Shown here: positions 1 to 10,198 of the stretch, piece by piece
How the letters are laid out: each line of letters opens with the position of its first letter
How positions within the stretch are numbered: the stretch's first letter is position 1
NCBI GenBank assembly: GCA_022826755.1
Contig: JAJDUG010000041.1
Coordinates: 1-64,000 of the forward strand
Source of the DNA: Acidobacteriota bacterium
GTDB lineage: Bacteria > Acidobacteriota > Terriglobia > Versatilivoradales > Versatilivoraceae
DNA length: 64,000 bases
Reading direction: 5' to 3'
Position numbers and translations under genes: made by a program
Notes under the pieces: model-generated
What the model was told of the DNA's origin: nothing
Seen by the model: only the letters and a program-made list of their open reading frames with translations
Databases searched by the model: none

Positions 1-1
1 C

Positions 2-109
2 AAGTCCCGCCAGGAATTGGTCCAACGGCTTATGGCTTTCATCGAGTCCTATAATGACGAGGCGCGCCCCTTCGAATGGACTTATTCAGGAAATCCGTTG
101 GCTGTTTAA
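2..109 (+). CDS. IS630-type transposase, C-terminal end (cut by window edge)
   Basis: Thirty-five codons run open from the window edge to a TAA. The peptide contains FIESYNDEARPFEWTYSG and ends PLAV, which matches the typical end of IS630-family DDE transposases (a YN..A.PF.WTY.G pattern followed by PL). The DDE catalytic core would lie upstream, outside the window, so I cannot say whether the element is intact. I did not find a clear right inverted repeat just after the stop. The downstream 350 bases are visibly more AT-rich than the rest of the window, in keeping with acquired DNA. Confidence 0.7.
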   Translation, partial: KSRQELVQRLMAFIESYNDEARPFEWTYSGNPLAV

Positions 110-469
110 TAAGTCAACGCAATTTGAAAACGCAACACTAGGTATGTAGTGTTGATTCGGGCCGCTGTTCACTATATCAATAGTCAAGCTTGATCGGAGG
201 AAGCCTCTTACGCCCGAGCACCTCACGTAATAGACCGCATCCGGAAATCCTTCATTAACTACGAATACTGGTGTTTGCTGGCTAGACGCGGGGCCAATGT
301 TGCAGAGTGAGTCACACAATTTTCAAACTACATTACCACAACGTTGACCTACCGAATTTGTCATTTGCCGAGAACAGGTATGAATAAGCATCGACTGCCG
401 GAATCTCACTCTCGAAGTGGACCATTTTGTAGGAGGGGAGGTCAGACAGAGTCGGCCTCGTTCTTGTTA
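110..469. other. Gene-free, AT-richer stretch
   Basis: No supported gene was seen on either strand. Short open frames exist but show no recognisable motif, no convincing ribosome-binding site and no good codon pattern. The base composition is lower in GC than the flanking core genes, which together with the transposase end on the left and the broken gene on the right suggests a decayed acquired region. Confidence 0.5.
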
Positions 470-1310
470 CTATGGTCCGACCCCAGTGTTCTTTCCTCCA
501 TGGACGGATGGCTCATTGCACCACTGCTTCCGCAATAGATCTAGCCCTTCCTCCAGGCCCGGATCGAGTTGTAGCACGCTCGTGATCCCGAAAAGTAGTT
601 CGTGGTCGAGGTACTTACGCGTCTCGTCTCGGTAAGCCTCATTCGCGGGCAGGAACTCGCGACCCTTCAAGTCATCGAAGATCGCAAGGCAGTGATCCAA
701 CTGGCCCTCCGTCAACGCGCGGGGGTCGAGCACGGGAAGGTCTGGAATGGCTGTGATCGCAATTACTGAACGTCCCGCCTGTTGGCGCGTGCCCTTCCAC
801 CAGTGCATGATTAAGCCCAACGTCGAATTGCACCACAGGAGTAACGGAATTTCGTGACGGTTGTTGCTGGGAATAACGTTTGGCCATGCCTGACCGCCGA
901 TGCATTTCTCCGGCGTTAGGCACATGGCGAGACTCTGGGAGTTCAAACGGAAGTCTCGGTTGGCGTGCAGACGGGATGCCGCGTGATCTCAGCGCTCGGC
1001 TGCCCACACTTCGTCCCCGAGGCGGGGATCCCCGCAGGAGTCGGGCAGAACCACGAACCTGCGCTCCCGGTCGGCGGTATGGGACCAAAGCATCGGGTAA
1101 GTAGGCACTTCACTCGGATGGATGGAGCGTACGGTGAAAGGGCCTCGCGCCGGGCCGCACCCACTGCGATCCGTGGGACCACCGTTGATATCCCTATCGA
1201 CAAGCCCCCGCATTGCCACGGTTCCGAGCGCCACCACGGGCAATCTGATGGTCCGTGACTGCACGAGAAGCCGGGTCCGGCAGTGATCGTGTGCGGATTG
1301 GCGGATGCTC
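470..1310 (-). pseudogene. Broken C-terminal remnant of a large, possibly methylase-like protein
   Basis: One reading frame runs leftwards through this interval and is interrupted by a single TGA at 989-991; the amino acids before (RRFVVLPDSCGDPR) and after (RDFRLNSQSLAMCLTPEKC) the stop read as one continuous protein. The motif LLLWCNSTLGLIMHWW resembles the 'LL.W.NS.LG' segment in target-recognition regions of N6-adenine DNA methylases and type IIG/BREX-like enzymes. The following PDLPVLDPRALTEGQLD and FLPANEAYRDETRK look like a conserved C-terminus. The N-terminal catalytic part is missing: the upstream side runs into intergenic repeat sequence. I infer a decayed gene. The methylase assignment is tentative because no NPPY-type motif is present in the remnant. 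Confidence 0.45.
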
Positions 1311-1337
1311 AGGATGACAAGCTGGCCGTTTCCTGAA

Positions 1338-1500
1338 AAATCCTGTGCATCCTGTGCATCCATGTTAATGAAAACCTGTTCCGAGCTTCCATAAAACCGT
1401 TGCCTGCGGAATTTTGCAAAAGGCTCCCTTTTATCTTTCTTCGTGTCCCTTCGTCTTCCTTCGTGTGTCTTCGTGGATATCTTTTTGTCTTTCGTGTTTC
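1338..1500. repeat. Composite intergenic repeat, copy A (partial)
   Basis: This copy holds a 9-bp-period block (CCTGTGCAT units, 1340-1362), an 18-bp motif GAATTTTGCAAAAGGCTC at 1409-1426 that is identical to the right end of the element at 41354-41371, and four 10-bp units at 1439-1478: CTTCGTGTCC, CTTCGTCTTC, CTTCGTGTGT, CTTCGTGGAT. The decamer block recurs in the same orientation at 17366, 26953, 43660 and 53498. The 9-bp block is inverted relative to copies B and E. It lies just downstream of the ahcY stop. Confidence 0.8.
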
Positions 1501-1517
1501 CTGGCAAGGAGTGCGGA

Positions 1518-2816
<1,299 letters not shown>

Positions 2817-2834
2817 TCACTGAATGGAGACGGC

Positions 2835-2864
2835 ACCCTAGCACATTGCCTTCGGCGGGGTCAA
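2835..2864 (-). promoter_or_regulatory. Candidate promoter of ahcY
   Basis: Read on the minus strand, TTGACC (2864-2859) and TAGGGT (2840-2835) are separated by 18 bases, about 50 bases before the ahcY start. The -35 is good and the -10 is weak. The call is by pattern only. Confidence 0.3.
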
Positions 2865-2954
2865 ATAGGGAGGGAACAAAGGACAGCTATCGAATGGTGG
2901 CGCTGTGGTGCGGACTTTCTCAGCCGGATCCGTTGCAGTTCCGGTTGCTGCCGG

Positions 2955-4172
2955 TCATTCGACCATCTCCAGGATTCCCGCGGCGCCCATGCCGCCCCCG
3001 ACGCACAGAGTGACCATTCCGAACTGCACCTGTCGCCGCCGCATCTCGCCAAGCAGGGTTGCCGTCAGTTTGGCGCCGGTGCAGCCCAGAGGATGGCCCA
3101 GCGCGATTGCGCCTCCGTTGACGTTGACCCGGTCGGGATCCAGGCCGGCTTGGCGCATGACCGCCAGAGCTTGAGCTGCAAAGGCTTCATTCAATTCAAT
3201 CAGACCGATGTGCCGGAGGTCCAGACCCGCCTGCTTCAGCGCCTTGGGAATGGCCTGGACGGGGCCGAGACCCATTTCCTCGGGAGCCACTCCGGCAGTG
3301 GCGAAGGAGACGAACCTTCCCAGGATCGTCCAGCCCCGATCCCTGGCCCTTTCCCGAGAAGCCAGCACCGCCGCGGCAGCGCCGTCACTCATGGGCGAGG
3401 AGTTTCCGGCAGTCACCGAGCCCTTGGCGTGGAAGGAGGGCTTCAGTTGAGCCAGGGCTTGCATGGAGGTGTCCTTCCGTGGACCCTCGTCCTGATCAAA
3501 ACGGGTGCGGCACGTCTCCTCTTCTCCCCGTCCGTTCCCTTCGCCGCCGAGAGAAACCGGTGCGGCTCGGCCAAGGGCATCCAGCGGCAGTTCCAACGGA
3601 ACGATTTCATTCCGAAAGCGTCCGTCCTGCATGGCCTGGAGCGCTTTGCGGTGGCTCTGGAGGGCAAAGCGGTCCTGCTGTTCGCGCGAGATGTCGTACT
3701 TGCGGGCCAGGTTTTCGGCCGTCAATCCCATGTTGAGGTAGACGTCCGGGTAGGAATCCACCAACTCGGGGTTGGGTGAAAAATGGCGCCCGGCCATGGG
3801 GATCAGGCTCATGCTTTCCGTTCCACCGGCCACGATGACCTCGGCTGAGCCGCACCGGATTCTCTCGGCGGCGAAGGCGATGGACTGGAGGCCCGAGGCG
3901 CAGAAGCGGTTGACGGTGACAGCCGAGACTTCGACCGGCAGACCGGCCCTCAGCCCGGCGATACGGGCCACGTTCATTCCCTGCTCCGCCTCCGGCATGG
4001 CGCACCCCAGGATGATGTCCTCGATCTCGCCGGGCTTCAATCCTGGAGCGCGCCGCACCGCTTCCGAGATGGCCGCGGCAGCCAGGTCGTCGGGTCGGGC
4101 GTGTCTCAGCGCCCCCTTCTTGGCTTTCCCGACGGGAGTCCTGGCGGCGCTGACGATTACAGCCTCTTGCAT
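2955..4172 (-). CDS. fadA: Acetyl-CoA acyltransferase (3-ketoacyl-CoA thiolase)
   Basis: This thiolase carries out the last step of fatty-acid beta-oxidation, cleaving 3-ketoacyl-CoA with CoA to acetyl-CoA and a shortened acyl-CoA. The 405-residue length is typical. The nucleophilic Cys91 lies in [11 protein letters not shown], the NEAFAAQ motif follows near 328, His360 lies in [12 protein letters not shown], and Cys390 lies in [10 protein letters not shown]; all three catalytic residues are present. The frame stays open upstream of this ATG, but [13 protein letters not shown] is the canonical thiolase N-terminus, and the upstream frame overlaps the preceding gene, so I chose this start. It follows the FadN-type gene by 23 bases and is surely co-transcribed. 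Biosynthetic acetyl-CoA acetyltransferase is less likely given this partner. Confidence 0.93.
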   Translation of the reverse strand: MQEAVIVSAARTPVGKAKKGALRHARPDDLAAAAISEAVRRAPGLKPGEIEDIILGCAMPEAEQGMNVARIAGLRAGLPVEVSAVTVNRFCASGLQSIAFAAERIRCGSAEVIVAGGTESMSLIPMAGRHFSPNPELVDSYPDVYLNMGLTAENLARKYDISREQQDRFALQSHRKALQAMQDGRFRNEIVPLELPLDALGRAAPVSLGGEGNGRGEEETCRTRFDQDEGPRKDTSMQALAQLKPSFHAKGSVTAGNSSPMSDGAAAAVLASRERARDRGWTILGRFVSFATAGVAPEEMGLGPVQAIPKALKQAGLDLRHIGLIELNEAFAAQALAVMRQAGLDPDRVNVNGGAIALGHPLGCTGAKLTATLLGEMRRRQVQFGMVTLCVGGGMGAAGILEMVE

Positions 4173-4195
4173 GGGTCGGTTCTCAGTGGTTCCGC

Positions 4196-6592
4196 TCAGT
4201 TCCGCAGCGGCTTGCCTCGCTGAAGCATGTATTGGATCCGGTCCTGCGACTTGCGTTCTCCACAGAGGCTGAGAAAGGTTTCTCTTTCCAGATCCAGAAA
4301 ATACTGTTCGTTGACGTACCTGGGGCTGCTGCAATCGCCCCCGCAGAGGGTACGGGCCAATTTGCTTCCCATGTGGTAGTCGTACGGGCTGATGTAGGCT
4401 CCCCGCAGCAACTGGTGCATGCCGACCTTGAGAGTGGAAAGTGCCGGACGGCCCAGGGCGGGCACCGCCTGAGGCGGATCGGGTTTCTGAAAGCCTTGCC
4501 GGACCAAGGTCTGGACCCTCCCTTTGGCGTCGGCCATCAGGCGGTCGGGGTTCATGGTAATGGCGTCTCCGGAGCGAATGAAGCCCAGAGATCGGGCCTC
4601 CAGACCGCTGCTGGACACCTTTGCCCTGGCGATGGTCTCGAATGATGTCCGCAGGCATGGAAAGAGTTCCTGCTCGGGCCCGGACCTTTCCAGGCTCCGC
4701 AACACCATTTCCTTGGTGCCTCCCGCTGCCGGAATCAGGCCCACCCCCAGCTCGACCAGGCCCATGTAGGTTTCAGCCGAGGCCTGCACAGCCGAGGCGT
4801 GCAGGGCGATTTCGCAACCGCCCCCCAGGGTGAGCCCGAAAGGAGCAACCACCACCGGACAGGGGGAATACTTGATCTCCATGTTGGCTGTCTGAAACAG
4901 CCGAATCATGCTGTCGATTTCCTTCCATTTCCGTTCCCGAGCCTTGCGCAGGATCTGCACCAGGTCGGCTCCGGCGGAAAAGTTGGCGCCCTGATTGCCG
5001 ATCACCATGCCGGCAAAGTCGGAGCGCACCACCTGAAGCGCTTCTCGTATCATTTGAAGGGTGTCGTCCCCAATGGTATTCATCTTGGCGTGGAACTCGA
5101 GACAGAGAACGCCGTCGCCAAGGTCGATCAGGCTGGCCCGGGGACTCTTGCGAACCACTCCTCCCTTCCGTTCCCTGAGAGAAGACAGCAGGACCACTCC
5201 GTCCGGAACGTCGAGTCGGCGATAGTCCCGGGGGGGACGATCGAAATAGGAAACGATTCCCCGGCGCCGGCGGTAAAAGCTCTTTCCGGGTGTCTCCAAT
5301 ACCATCCGCGCCAACTCCGGCACCGTTCTTCCCTCGGCCTCAAGGCGTGCCGCCACCCTTTCGACGCCCAAGGCATCCCAGGTCTCAAAGGGTCCCAGCT
5401 CCCAATTGAAACCCCACTTCATGGCATTGTCGATAGTGACGATGTCGTCCGAAATCTCCGGAATTCGATTGGCGGCGTAAACCATCTCTCCGCTGAGCGT
5501 TTTCCAGACCAGTTGTCCGGCTCGGTCATCGGAGCGAATCAGCGCCTTCAACCTTTCGGCAATATCCGGGATGGCCTTGGCCACCGCCAGCGATGGATAG
5601 TCGGCCTTGCGACGGGAGCGATATTCCAGGGACCGAGGGTCCAGGACCAGGATCTCCCCTCCCGGCGACTTTCGGTAGAAGCCTTGCCCGCTCTTGGCTC
5701 CCAACCGGTTTTGCACAATCAATTGCTGGATGATGTCCGGAATCTTGAAGAGCCGGTGGTGTTCATCGCCGGGCGCGTTTTCAAAGAGGTTGGCGGTAAC
5801 CCGGGCGAAGGTGTCGAGTCCGACGATATCCAGCGTACGAAAGGTGGCGCTCTTGGGGCGCCCGAGCAGCCTGCCGGTCAACAGGTCGACCTCGTCGATT
5901 CCGTATCCCTGCTCCAAGACCATGCGAAGGAGTTGCTGGAGCGAAAAGGCGCCGACCCGGTTGGCCACGAAGTTGGGAGTGTCCTTGGCGACCACGATGC
6001 CCTTGCCCAGGCGATAGTGGCCGAGATGACCCATGGTTTCGACCACCGATTCCAGGGTTTCCGGGGTGGGAATCAGCTCCAGCAGCTTGAGGTAGCGAGG
6101 CGGATTGAAGAAATGGGTCCCCAGCCAGTGTTGGCGAAAGTCATCGCTCAGCCCCTCGGCCAGGCGCTCGACCGAGATCCCGGAGGTGTTGGAACTGACG
6201 ATCGAGCCTGGCCGGCGGATCCGATCCAGGACCTTGAGCAGGCGGGTCTTGACGTCAAAATCTTCCGAGACGGCTTCGATGATCCAGTCCACCTCTCCCA
6301 GCCAGGATCGGTGGTCCTGCAAATTCCCCGGTTGAACACGCCGGGAGTACTCGGGGAGGAAGAAGGCCGGAGGTTTGGCTCGTTCCGCCCGGCGCAGTCC
6401 CTGCTGCACCAGACGCTGCCGGAATTGGGGGTCGGAAGCCGGTCCATCTCCGGATTCCGTCCCGGGAGTCGGATCTGAAGGCGAGATGTCCAGCAGGCAG
6501 ACCGAAAAGCGGGCGTTGACGAGGTGGGCGGCAATGGCCGCGCCCATTACCCCGGCGCCGACCACCGCCACCCGTTCAATCCTCTTCTTCAT
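4196..6592 (-). CDS. fadN: 3-hydroxyacyl-CoA dehydrogenase / enoyl-CoA hydratase fusion (FadN type)
   Basis: This 798-residue bifunctional enzyme covers the hydration and NAD-dependent dehydrogenation steps of beta-oxidation. Domain order is dehydrogenase first (Rossmann motif VAVVGAGVMGAAIAAH at 9-24, followed by the FFNPPR segment) and then a C-terminal enoyl-CoA hydratase region with FSAGADL, GLTLGGGCEIALHA and ELGVGLIPAAGGTKE. This order and length are those of Bacillus FadN, opposite to E. coli FadB. It sits 15 bases after the acyl-CoA ligase gene and 23 bases before the thiolase, so the three form an operon. No acyl-CoA dehydrogenase is encoded in this operon, so that step must come from elsewhere in the genome. 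Confidence 0.93.
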   Translation of the reverse strand: MKKRIERVAVVGAGVMGAAIAAHLVNARFSVCLLDISPSDPTPGTESGDGPASDPQFRQRLVQQGLRRAERAKPPAFFLPEYSRRVQPGNLQDHRSWLGEVDWIIEAVSEDFDVKTRLLKVLDRIRRPGSIVSSNTSGISVERLAEGLSDDFRQHWLGTHFFNPPRYLKLLELIPTPETLESVVETMGHLGHYRLGKGIVVAKDTPNFVANRVGAFSLQQLLRMVLEQGYGIDEVDLLTGRLLGRPKSATFRTLDIVGLDTFARVTANLFENAPGDEHHRLFKIPDIIQQLIVQNRLGAKSGQGFYRKSPGGEILVLDPRSLEYRSRRKADYPSLAVAKAIPDIAERLKALIRSDDRAGQLVWKTLSGEMVYAANRIPEISDDIVTIDNAMKWGFNWELGPFETWDALGVERVAARLEAEGRTVPELARMVLETPGKSFYRRRRGIVSYFDRPPRDYRRLDVPDGVVLLSSLRERKGGVVRKSPRASLIDLGDGVLCLEFHAKMNTIGDDTLQMIREALQVVRSDFAGMVIGNQGANFSAGADLVQILRKARERKWKEIDSMIRLFQTANMEIKYSPCPVVVAPFGLTLGGGCEIALHASAVQASAETYMGLVELGVGLIPAAGGTKEMVLRSLERSGPEQELFPCLRTSFETIARAKVSSSGLEARSLGFIRSGDAITMNPDRLMADAKGRVQTLVRQGFQKPDPPQAVPALGRPALSTLKVGMHQLLRGAYISPYDYHMGSKLARTLCGGDCSSPRYVNEQYFLDLERETFLSLCGERKSQDRIQYMLQRGKPLRN

Positions 6593-6607
6593 AGGCGAGG
6601 TGGTCAG

Positions 6608-8413
6608 TCACTCCGGATTGGAAGGGCTCTCCGCATAGAGAGCCTCGATCTCATTTTTAAATCTCTTCTCGACAACTCGGCGTTTAACTTTAAGTGTAGG
6701 GGTCAGTTCTCCATCCTCAATGGTGAAGTCCTTTTCTACCGGAACGACTTTCTTGACCGTTTCGAAAGAGGCCAATCCAGCCGCCGATTTTGCGACCGCG
6801 TTCAAGAGGAATTCACCAATTTGCGGGCTTTGGAGGAGTTCACCATAGCTTTCGAAGGACAGGCCCAGTTCTCGCGCATGATCGGTAACCGACTCCGGGT
6901 CGGGGACCACCAGGGCGCACAGGTAGGGGCGCTTGTCTCCCAAGACGACGGCGTTGAGCAGCACCGGGCTGGCTTTGAGGAGCCTCTCGATCGGTTGGGG
7001 AGCCACGTTTTTCCCGCCGGCTGTGACAATCAGGTCCTTTTTGCGATCGGTGATCTTCAGGAATCCGTCCGGATCCAGGTGGCCGATGTCCCCTGTATGG
7101 AACCACCCGTCCTTTATCACCTCTCGAGTTTCCTCGGGCCTGTTGTAATAGCCGAGCATCACCGACGGTCCTCGAGTCAGGACCTCGCCGTCTTCGGCGA
7201 TTCTCGCTTCCAGGCCGGGCAACGGTTGTCCCACCGTTCCGAACCTGAAGCGGTTCGGCAGGTTGACCGCGATTACCGGTGAGGTTTCGGTGAGGCCGTA
7301 ACCCTCCAGGATCAGAATCCCGGCGCTGAGGAAGAACTCGGCCAGGCTGGGGTCGAGGGGGGCGCCTCCCGAGATGAAGAAACGCAGCCGGCCTCCAAGG
7401 CGCTGCTGCAGCTTGGCAAACACGATCTTGGAGGCGAGGAAGCGCTGGAAGGCCAGGCCGCGGGGTGGAGCGGTCCCCTGCAGGAGGTGGCGGGTATGGC
7501 GCTCCCCTACCCCAAAGGCCCAATCGCTCAGCATGCGCTTCAGGCCGGTACTGAGCTGCCTGGATTCCATGACACGGGCGTGGAGTTTCTCGAAGAATCT
7601 GGGGACGCAAGCCACCACCGTGGGTTGGACCTCCTGCATGTTGATCGGCACCTTTTCGATGCTTTCGGCGTAGGCGATGCTCACCCCGCAATAGAACATG
7701 AGGTAGTGCGCCACCCGTTCGAAAATATGGCTGAGCGGCAGCAAGGAAAGGACGCTGTCGGTGTGATCGAAGTCAAATACCCGGCTGAGCTCCAGGACGT
7801 TGGCCACGATGTTGGCATGCGACAGCATGACTCCCTTGGGCGGTCCGGTGGTGCCGGAGGTGTAGATGATGGTGGCCACGTCCTGCGGGCCGATTCCTTG
7901 ACGGACCTTCAGATATCCGTCCGGATCTCGCTGCCAGGCCTGCTCGCCCTCGCTCCGCAAGCCGGCGAAACCCCGTAGGCTGTCGGATTCGGGTTCTTCC
8001 AGGTCCATGACCACCGTGGCCTGGAGACTGGGTATCTTCGACTCGATTTCCCGAATCTTCTCCAGTTGTTCCGAGCTGGACAGGATGATGATCTTGACGC
8101 CGGCGTCGTTGAGGAGACCCTCGATCTGGTTCGAGGGCAACGTCGGGTAGACGGGAACGTTGATGGCGCCGGCGGAAAGGATGGCGATGTCCGAAACCAG
8201 CCATTCGGGCCTGTTCTCCGACAAGAGGGCGATTCGGTCCCCGGGCTCTGCTCCCAGATTCGACAATCCGGCAACCAGGCCCTGGACCTGGCCGCGGACT
8301 TCCGCCGAGGACAGCGGCTGAAAGTCGCCGTCGCGCTTGACCCGCAAGGCGTCAGGCCGGCTCTTGTGGTTTACGGCCTCATCGAAGAGATCAACAATGG
8401 TTTGTGGTGCCAT
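6608..8413 (-). CDS. fadD: Long-chain fatty-acid--CoA ligase (AMP-forming)
   Basis: This enzyme activates free fatty acids to acyl-CoA through an acyl-adenylate and feeds the downstream beta-oxidation genes. The 601-residue length fits long-chain acyl-CoA synthetases of the FAA1/COG1022 type. The P-loop reads IIYTSGTTGPPKGVMLSH, the adenylation motif is GYGLTETSPV, and the hinge region is GWFHTGDIGHLDPDGFLKITDRKKD. The frame remains open well upstream, but MAPQTIVDLFDEAV with a preceding AGGGA site is the natural start. It is the first gene of the ligase-fadN-fadA operon and diverges from gcvT. Chain-length preference cannot be read from the sequence. Confidence 0.93.
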   Translation of the reverse strand: MAPQTIVDLFDEAVNHKSRPDALRVKRDGDFQPLSSAEVRGQVQGLVAGLSNLGAEPGDRIALLSENRPEWLVSDIAILSAGAINVPVYPTLPSNQIEGLLNDAGVKIIILSSSEQLEKIREIESKIPSLQATVVMDLEEPESDSLRGFAGLRSEGEQAWQRDPDGYLKVRQGIGPQDVATIIYTSGTTGPPKGVMLSHANIVANVLELSRVFDFDHTDSVLSLLPLSHIFERVAHYLMFYCGVSIAYAESIEKVPINMQEVQPTVVACVPRFFEKLHARVMESRQLSTGLKRMLSDWAFGVGERHTRHLLQGTAPPRGLAFQRFLASKIVFAKLQQRLGGRLRFFISGGAPLDPSLAEFFLSAGILILEGYGLTETSPVIAVNLPNRFRFGTVGQPLPGLEARIAEDGEVLTRGPSVMLGYYNRPEETREVIKDGWFHTGDIGHLDPDGFLKITDRKKDLIVTAGGKNVAPQPIERLLKASPVLLNAVVLGDKRPYLCALVVPDPESVTDHARELGLSFESYGELLQSPQIGEFLLNAVAKSAAGLASFETVKKVVPVEKDFTIEDGELTPTLKVKRRVVEKRFKNEIEALYAESPSNPE

Positions 8414-8605
8414 GAGTTCCCTCGCGCGCTCCCGTTGGTGAAAGTGGGGACCATTCCCGGCTGTCGTTCCCGAGCTTGAATTTCCGTTGATTATAGCAAA
8501 CCCTGGAAAACCTCCTCTCCGAAGGCTGAATCTGTCCGCCACCGCCGGGATTCGACTCGGTTTCGAGGCCCTTCGGAGCGCCTTTTGAGGGGCCGGCCGA
8601 TTGGC

Positions 8606-8634
8606 TTGACGCCTCCTGGAGGGTGTGTTACTTT
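8606..8634 (+). promoter_or_regulatory. Candidate promoter of the gcv operon
   Basis: TTGACG (8606-8611) and TACTTT (8629-8634) are separated by 17 bases, ending 36 bases before the gcvT start. The fit to a housekeeping sigma promoter is good. No glycine riboswitch was recognised between here and gcvT. Confidence 0.45.
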
Positions 8635-8670
8635 GCCACGCTTGATGCCTCCTTCCGAAACCGGCAGCCG

Positions 8671-9771
8671 ATGATGTCTCCGCTGAAGAAGACTCCCCTG
8701 CACGAGTTGCATCGAAGTCTGGGAGCCAGGATGGGCGCATTCGGCGGCTGGGAAATGCCCATCGAATACTCTGGAATCGTGCGGGAGCATCTGGCGGTGC
8801 GGACCAGGCTCGGCCTGTTCGACGTCAGCCACATGGGTGAGATCGAGATCGACGGGTCCGGCAGCCTGGCCCTGGTGCAGCAGGTCGCCTGCAACGATGC
8901 CGGCCGCCTCCAACCCGGTCAGATCCAGTACTCCGCCCTGCTCACCGAGCAGGGGACTTTTGTGGATGACATTCTGGTCCATCGGCTGGAAGAGAGCCGC
9001 TTTCTCCTTTGCGTCAATGCCGGCAATACCGGCAAGGACTTTCGCCACATCATTCGGCAGAACCGATTCGGGGCGCGGGTCACCGACGTCAGCGATCAAT
9101 ACGTACAGTTGGCCATTCAAGGTCCCGAGTCCCGGCAGGTCCTCCAATCCCTGGTGGATCTGGACCTGGCTGAAATCGGCTACTACCGCTTTCGCACCGG
9201 CCATATTCAGGGCGTTTCCGGTCTGATTGCGCGCACAGGATACACGGGGGAAGACGGCTTTGAACTTTACTTCCCGCCCGCGGCCGCCGTGGACGTCTGG
9301 CAGGGCCTGAGCCGATCGGGACACTCCCGTGAGTTGCTTCCGGCGGGACTGGGAGCACGCAATACCTTGCGCCTGGAGGCCAAGATGGCTCTTTACGGGC
9401 ACGAGATCGATGAGGACACAACACCCTGGGAAGCAGGACTGGGGTGGATGGTTCGCATGGACAGGCCCGACTTCACGGGAAGGGCCGCGCTGGCCGCCCA
9501 ACTCGAGATGGGAGTGCGGAAGAAGCTGGTTGGCTTCGAGATGCGGGGGCCGGGAATCGGCCGGGACGGATATGACGTGCTCAGAAACGGCCGGACGGTC
9601 GGTTGGGTTACCAGCGGCAGCCCGGCTCCTTTCCTGCAGAAGAACATTGGACTCGCCTATGTGAACGAAGGCGAGGCCTTCCTGGGCAACCGGCTGGATA
9701 TACAGGTGAGAAAACGCCTGGTTCCCGCCGAAGTGGTGAAGACCCCGTTCTATCGGAGACGGAGGCGTTGA
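8671..9771 (+). CDS. gcvT: Glycine cleavage system T protein (aminomethyltransferase)
   Basis: The T protein moves the methylene group from the aminomethyl-lipoyl arm of GcvH to tetrahydrofolate and releases ammonia. The product is 366 residues, the usual size. Family motifs visible are TPLHELHRSLGARMGAFGGW at the start, FDVSHMGEIEI, ARTGYTGEDGFELY, LRLEAKMALYGHEIDEDTTP and the C-terminal GCV_T_C region ending in TPFYRRRRR. Two ATG codons lie in tandem (8671 and 8674); either could serve. It opens the gcvT-gcvH-gcvPA-gcvPB operon, a complete set apart from lipoamide dehydrogenase, which is not in the window. Confidence 0.96.
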   Translation: MMSPLKKTPLHELHRSLGARMGAFGGWEMPIEYSGIVREHLAVRTRLGLFDVSHMGEIEIDGSGSLALVQQVACNDAGRLQPGQIQYSALLTEQGTFVDDILVHRLEESRFLLCVNAGNTGKDFRHIIRQNRFGARVTDVSDQYVQLAIQGPESRQVLQSLVDLDLAEIGYYRFRTGHIQGVSGLIARTGYTGEDGFELYFPPAAAVDVWQGLSRSGHSRELLPAGLGARNTLRLEAKMALYGHEIDEDTTPWEAGLGWMVRMDRPDFTGRAALAAQLEMGVRKKLVGFEMRGPGIGRDGYDVLRNGRTVGWVTSGSPAPFLQKNIGLAYVNEGEAFLGNRLDIQVRKRLVPAEVVKTPFYRRRRR

Positions 9772-9805
9772 CCGGCCTTTCCTGGTCAAGGCCCGGAGAT
9801 TACCC

Positions 9806-10198
9806 ATGAAACTTCCCGAGGACTGTCGATACAGCAAGCAGCACGAGTGGATTCGAGTCGACGGAGATGGAGGTACCGTGGGCATCACCGATCATGCCCA
9901 AAAGGAGCTGGGGGACGTGGTCTTTGTGGAATTGCCTGAGATCGGCCAGGTTTTCTCCGCTGATGAGGTTCTGGCCAACGTGGAATCCGTGAAGGCCGTA
10001 TCCGAGGTCTACGCTCCCGTGGCTGGAGAGGTGGCGGCGGTCAATTCAGTCTTGGACTCCGCTCCCGAACTGGTCAACCAGGATCCCTACGGAGAAGCCT
10101 GGTTTGTCAGGATCAAGTTGACCGATTCCATCGAACTCGACAATCTGCTCACCGCCGACCAATACCGAAAATATGTCGAGGAGGAGTCGGCCGGATAG
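9806..10198 (+). CDS. gcvH: Glycine cleavage system H protein
   Basis: GcvH is the small lipoyl-carrying shuttle between the P, T and L proteins. The 130-residue product has the lipoylation site Lys63 in VESVKAVSEVYAP and the conserved HEWIRVDG and GITDHAQKELGDVVFVELP segments. A GGAG ribosome site precedes the ATG. It lies 34 bases after gcvT, and its TAG stop is immediately followed by the ATG of gcvPA, so the two are likely translationally coupled. Confidence 0.97.
   Translation: MKLPEDCRYSKQHEWIRVDGDGGTVGITDHAQKELGDVVFVELPEIGQVFSADEVLANVESVKAVSEVYAPVAGEVAAVNSVLDSAPELVNQDPYGEAWFVRIKLTDSIELDNLLTADQYRKYVEEESAG

Noticed and set aside
1-1500. Active defence island
   Set aside because: Only a transposase end and a nonsense-broken fragment are visible; no complete nuclease, helicase or methylase is encoded.
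4173-4658. Upstream extension of the thiolase gene
   Set aside because: It overlaps the 3' end of fadN in another frame and has no thiolase similarity.
4799-6478. Long open frame on the plus strand opposite fadN
   Set aside because: It is the antisense of a high-GC gene with strong family homology; the translation has no motif. Similar long antisense frames opposite ahcY, groEL, the giant secreted protein and the reductase were rejected for the same reason.
8480-8670. Glycine riboswitch before gcvT
   Set aside because: The conserved aptamer cores expected before gcvT were not recognisable in this leader; only a promoter-like pair is present.
8414-8740. Upstream extension of the acyl-CoA ligase gene
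   Set aside because: It is rich in Arg/Pro/Ser, lacks a ribosome site and overlaps the gcvT control region and start; the family N-terminus begins at 8413.
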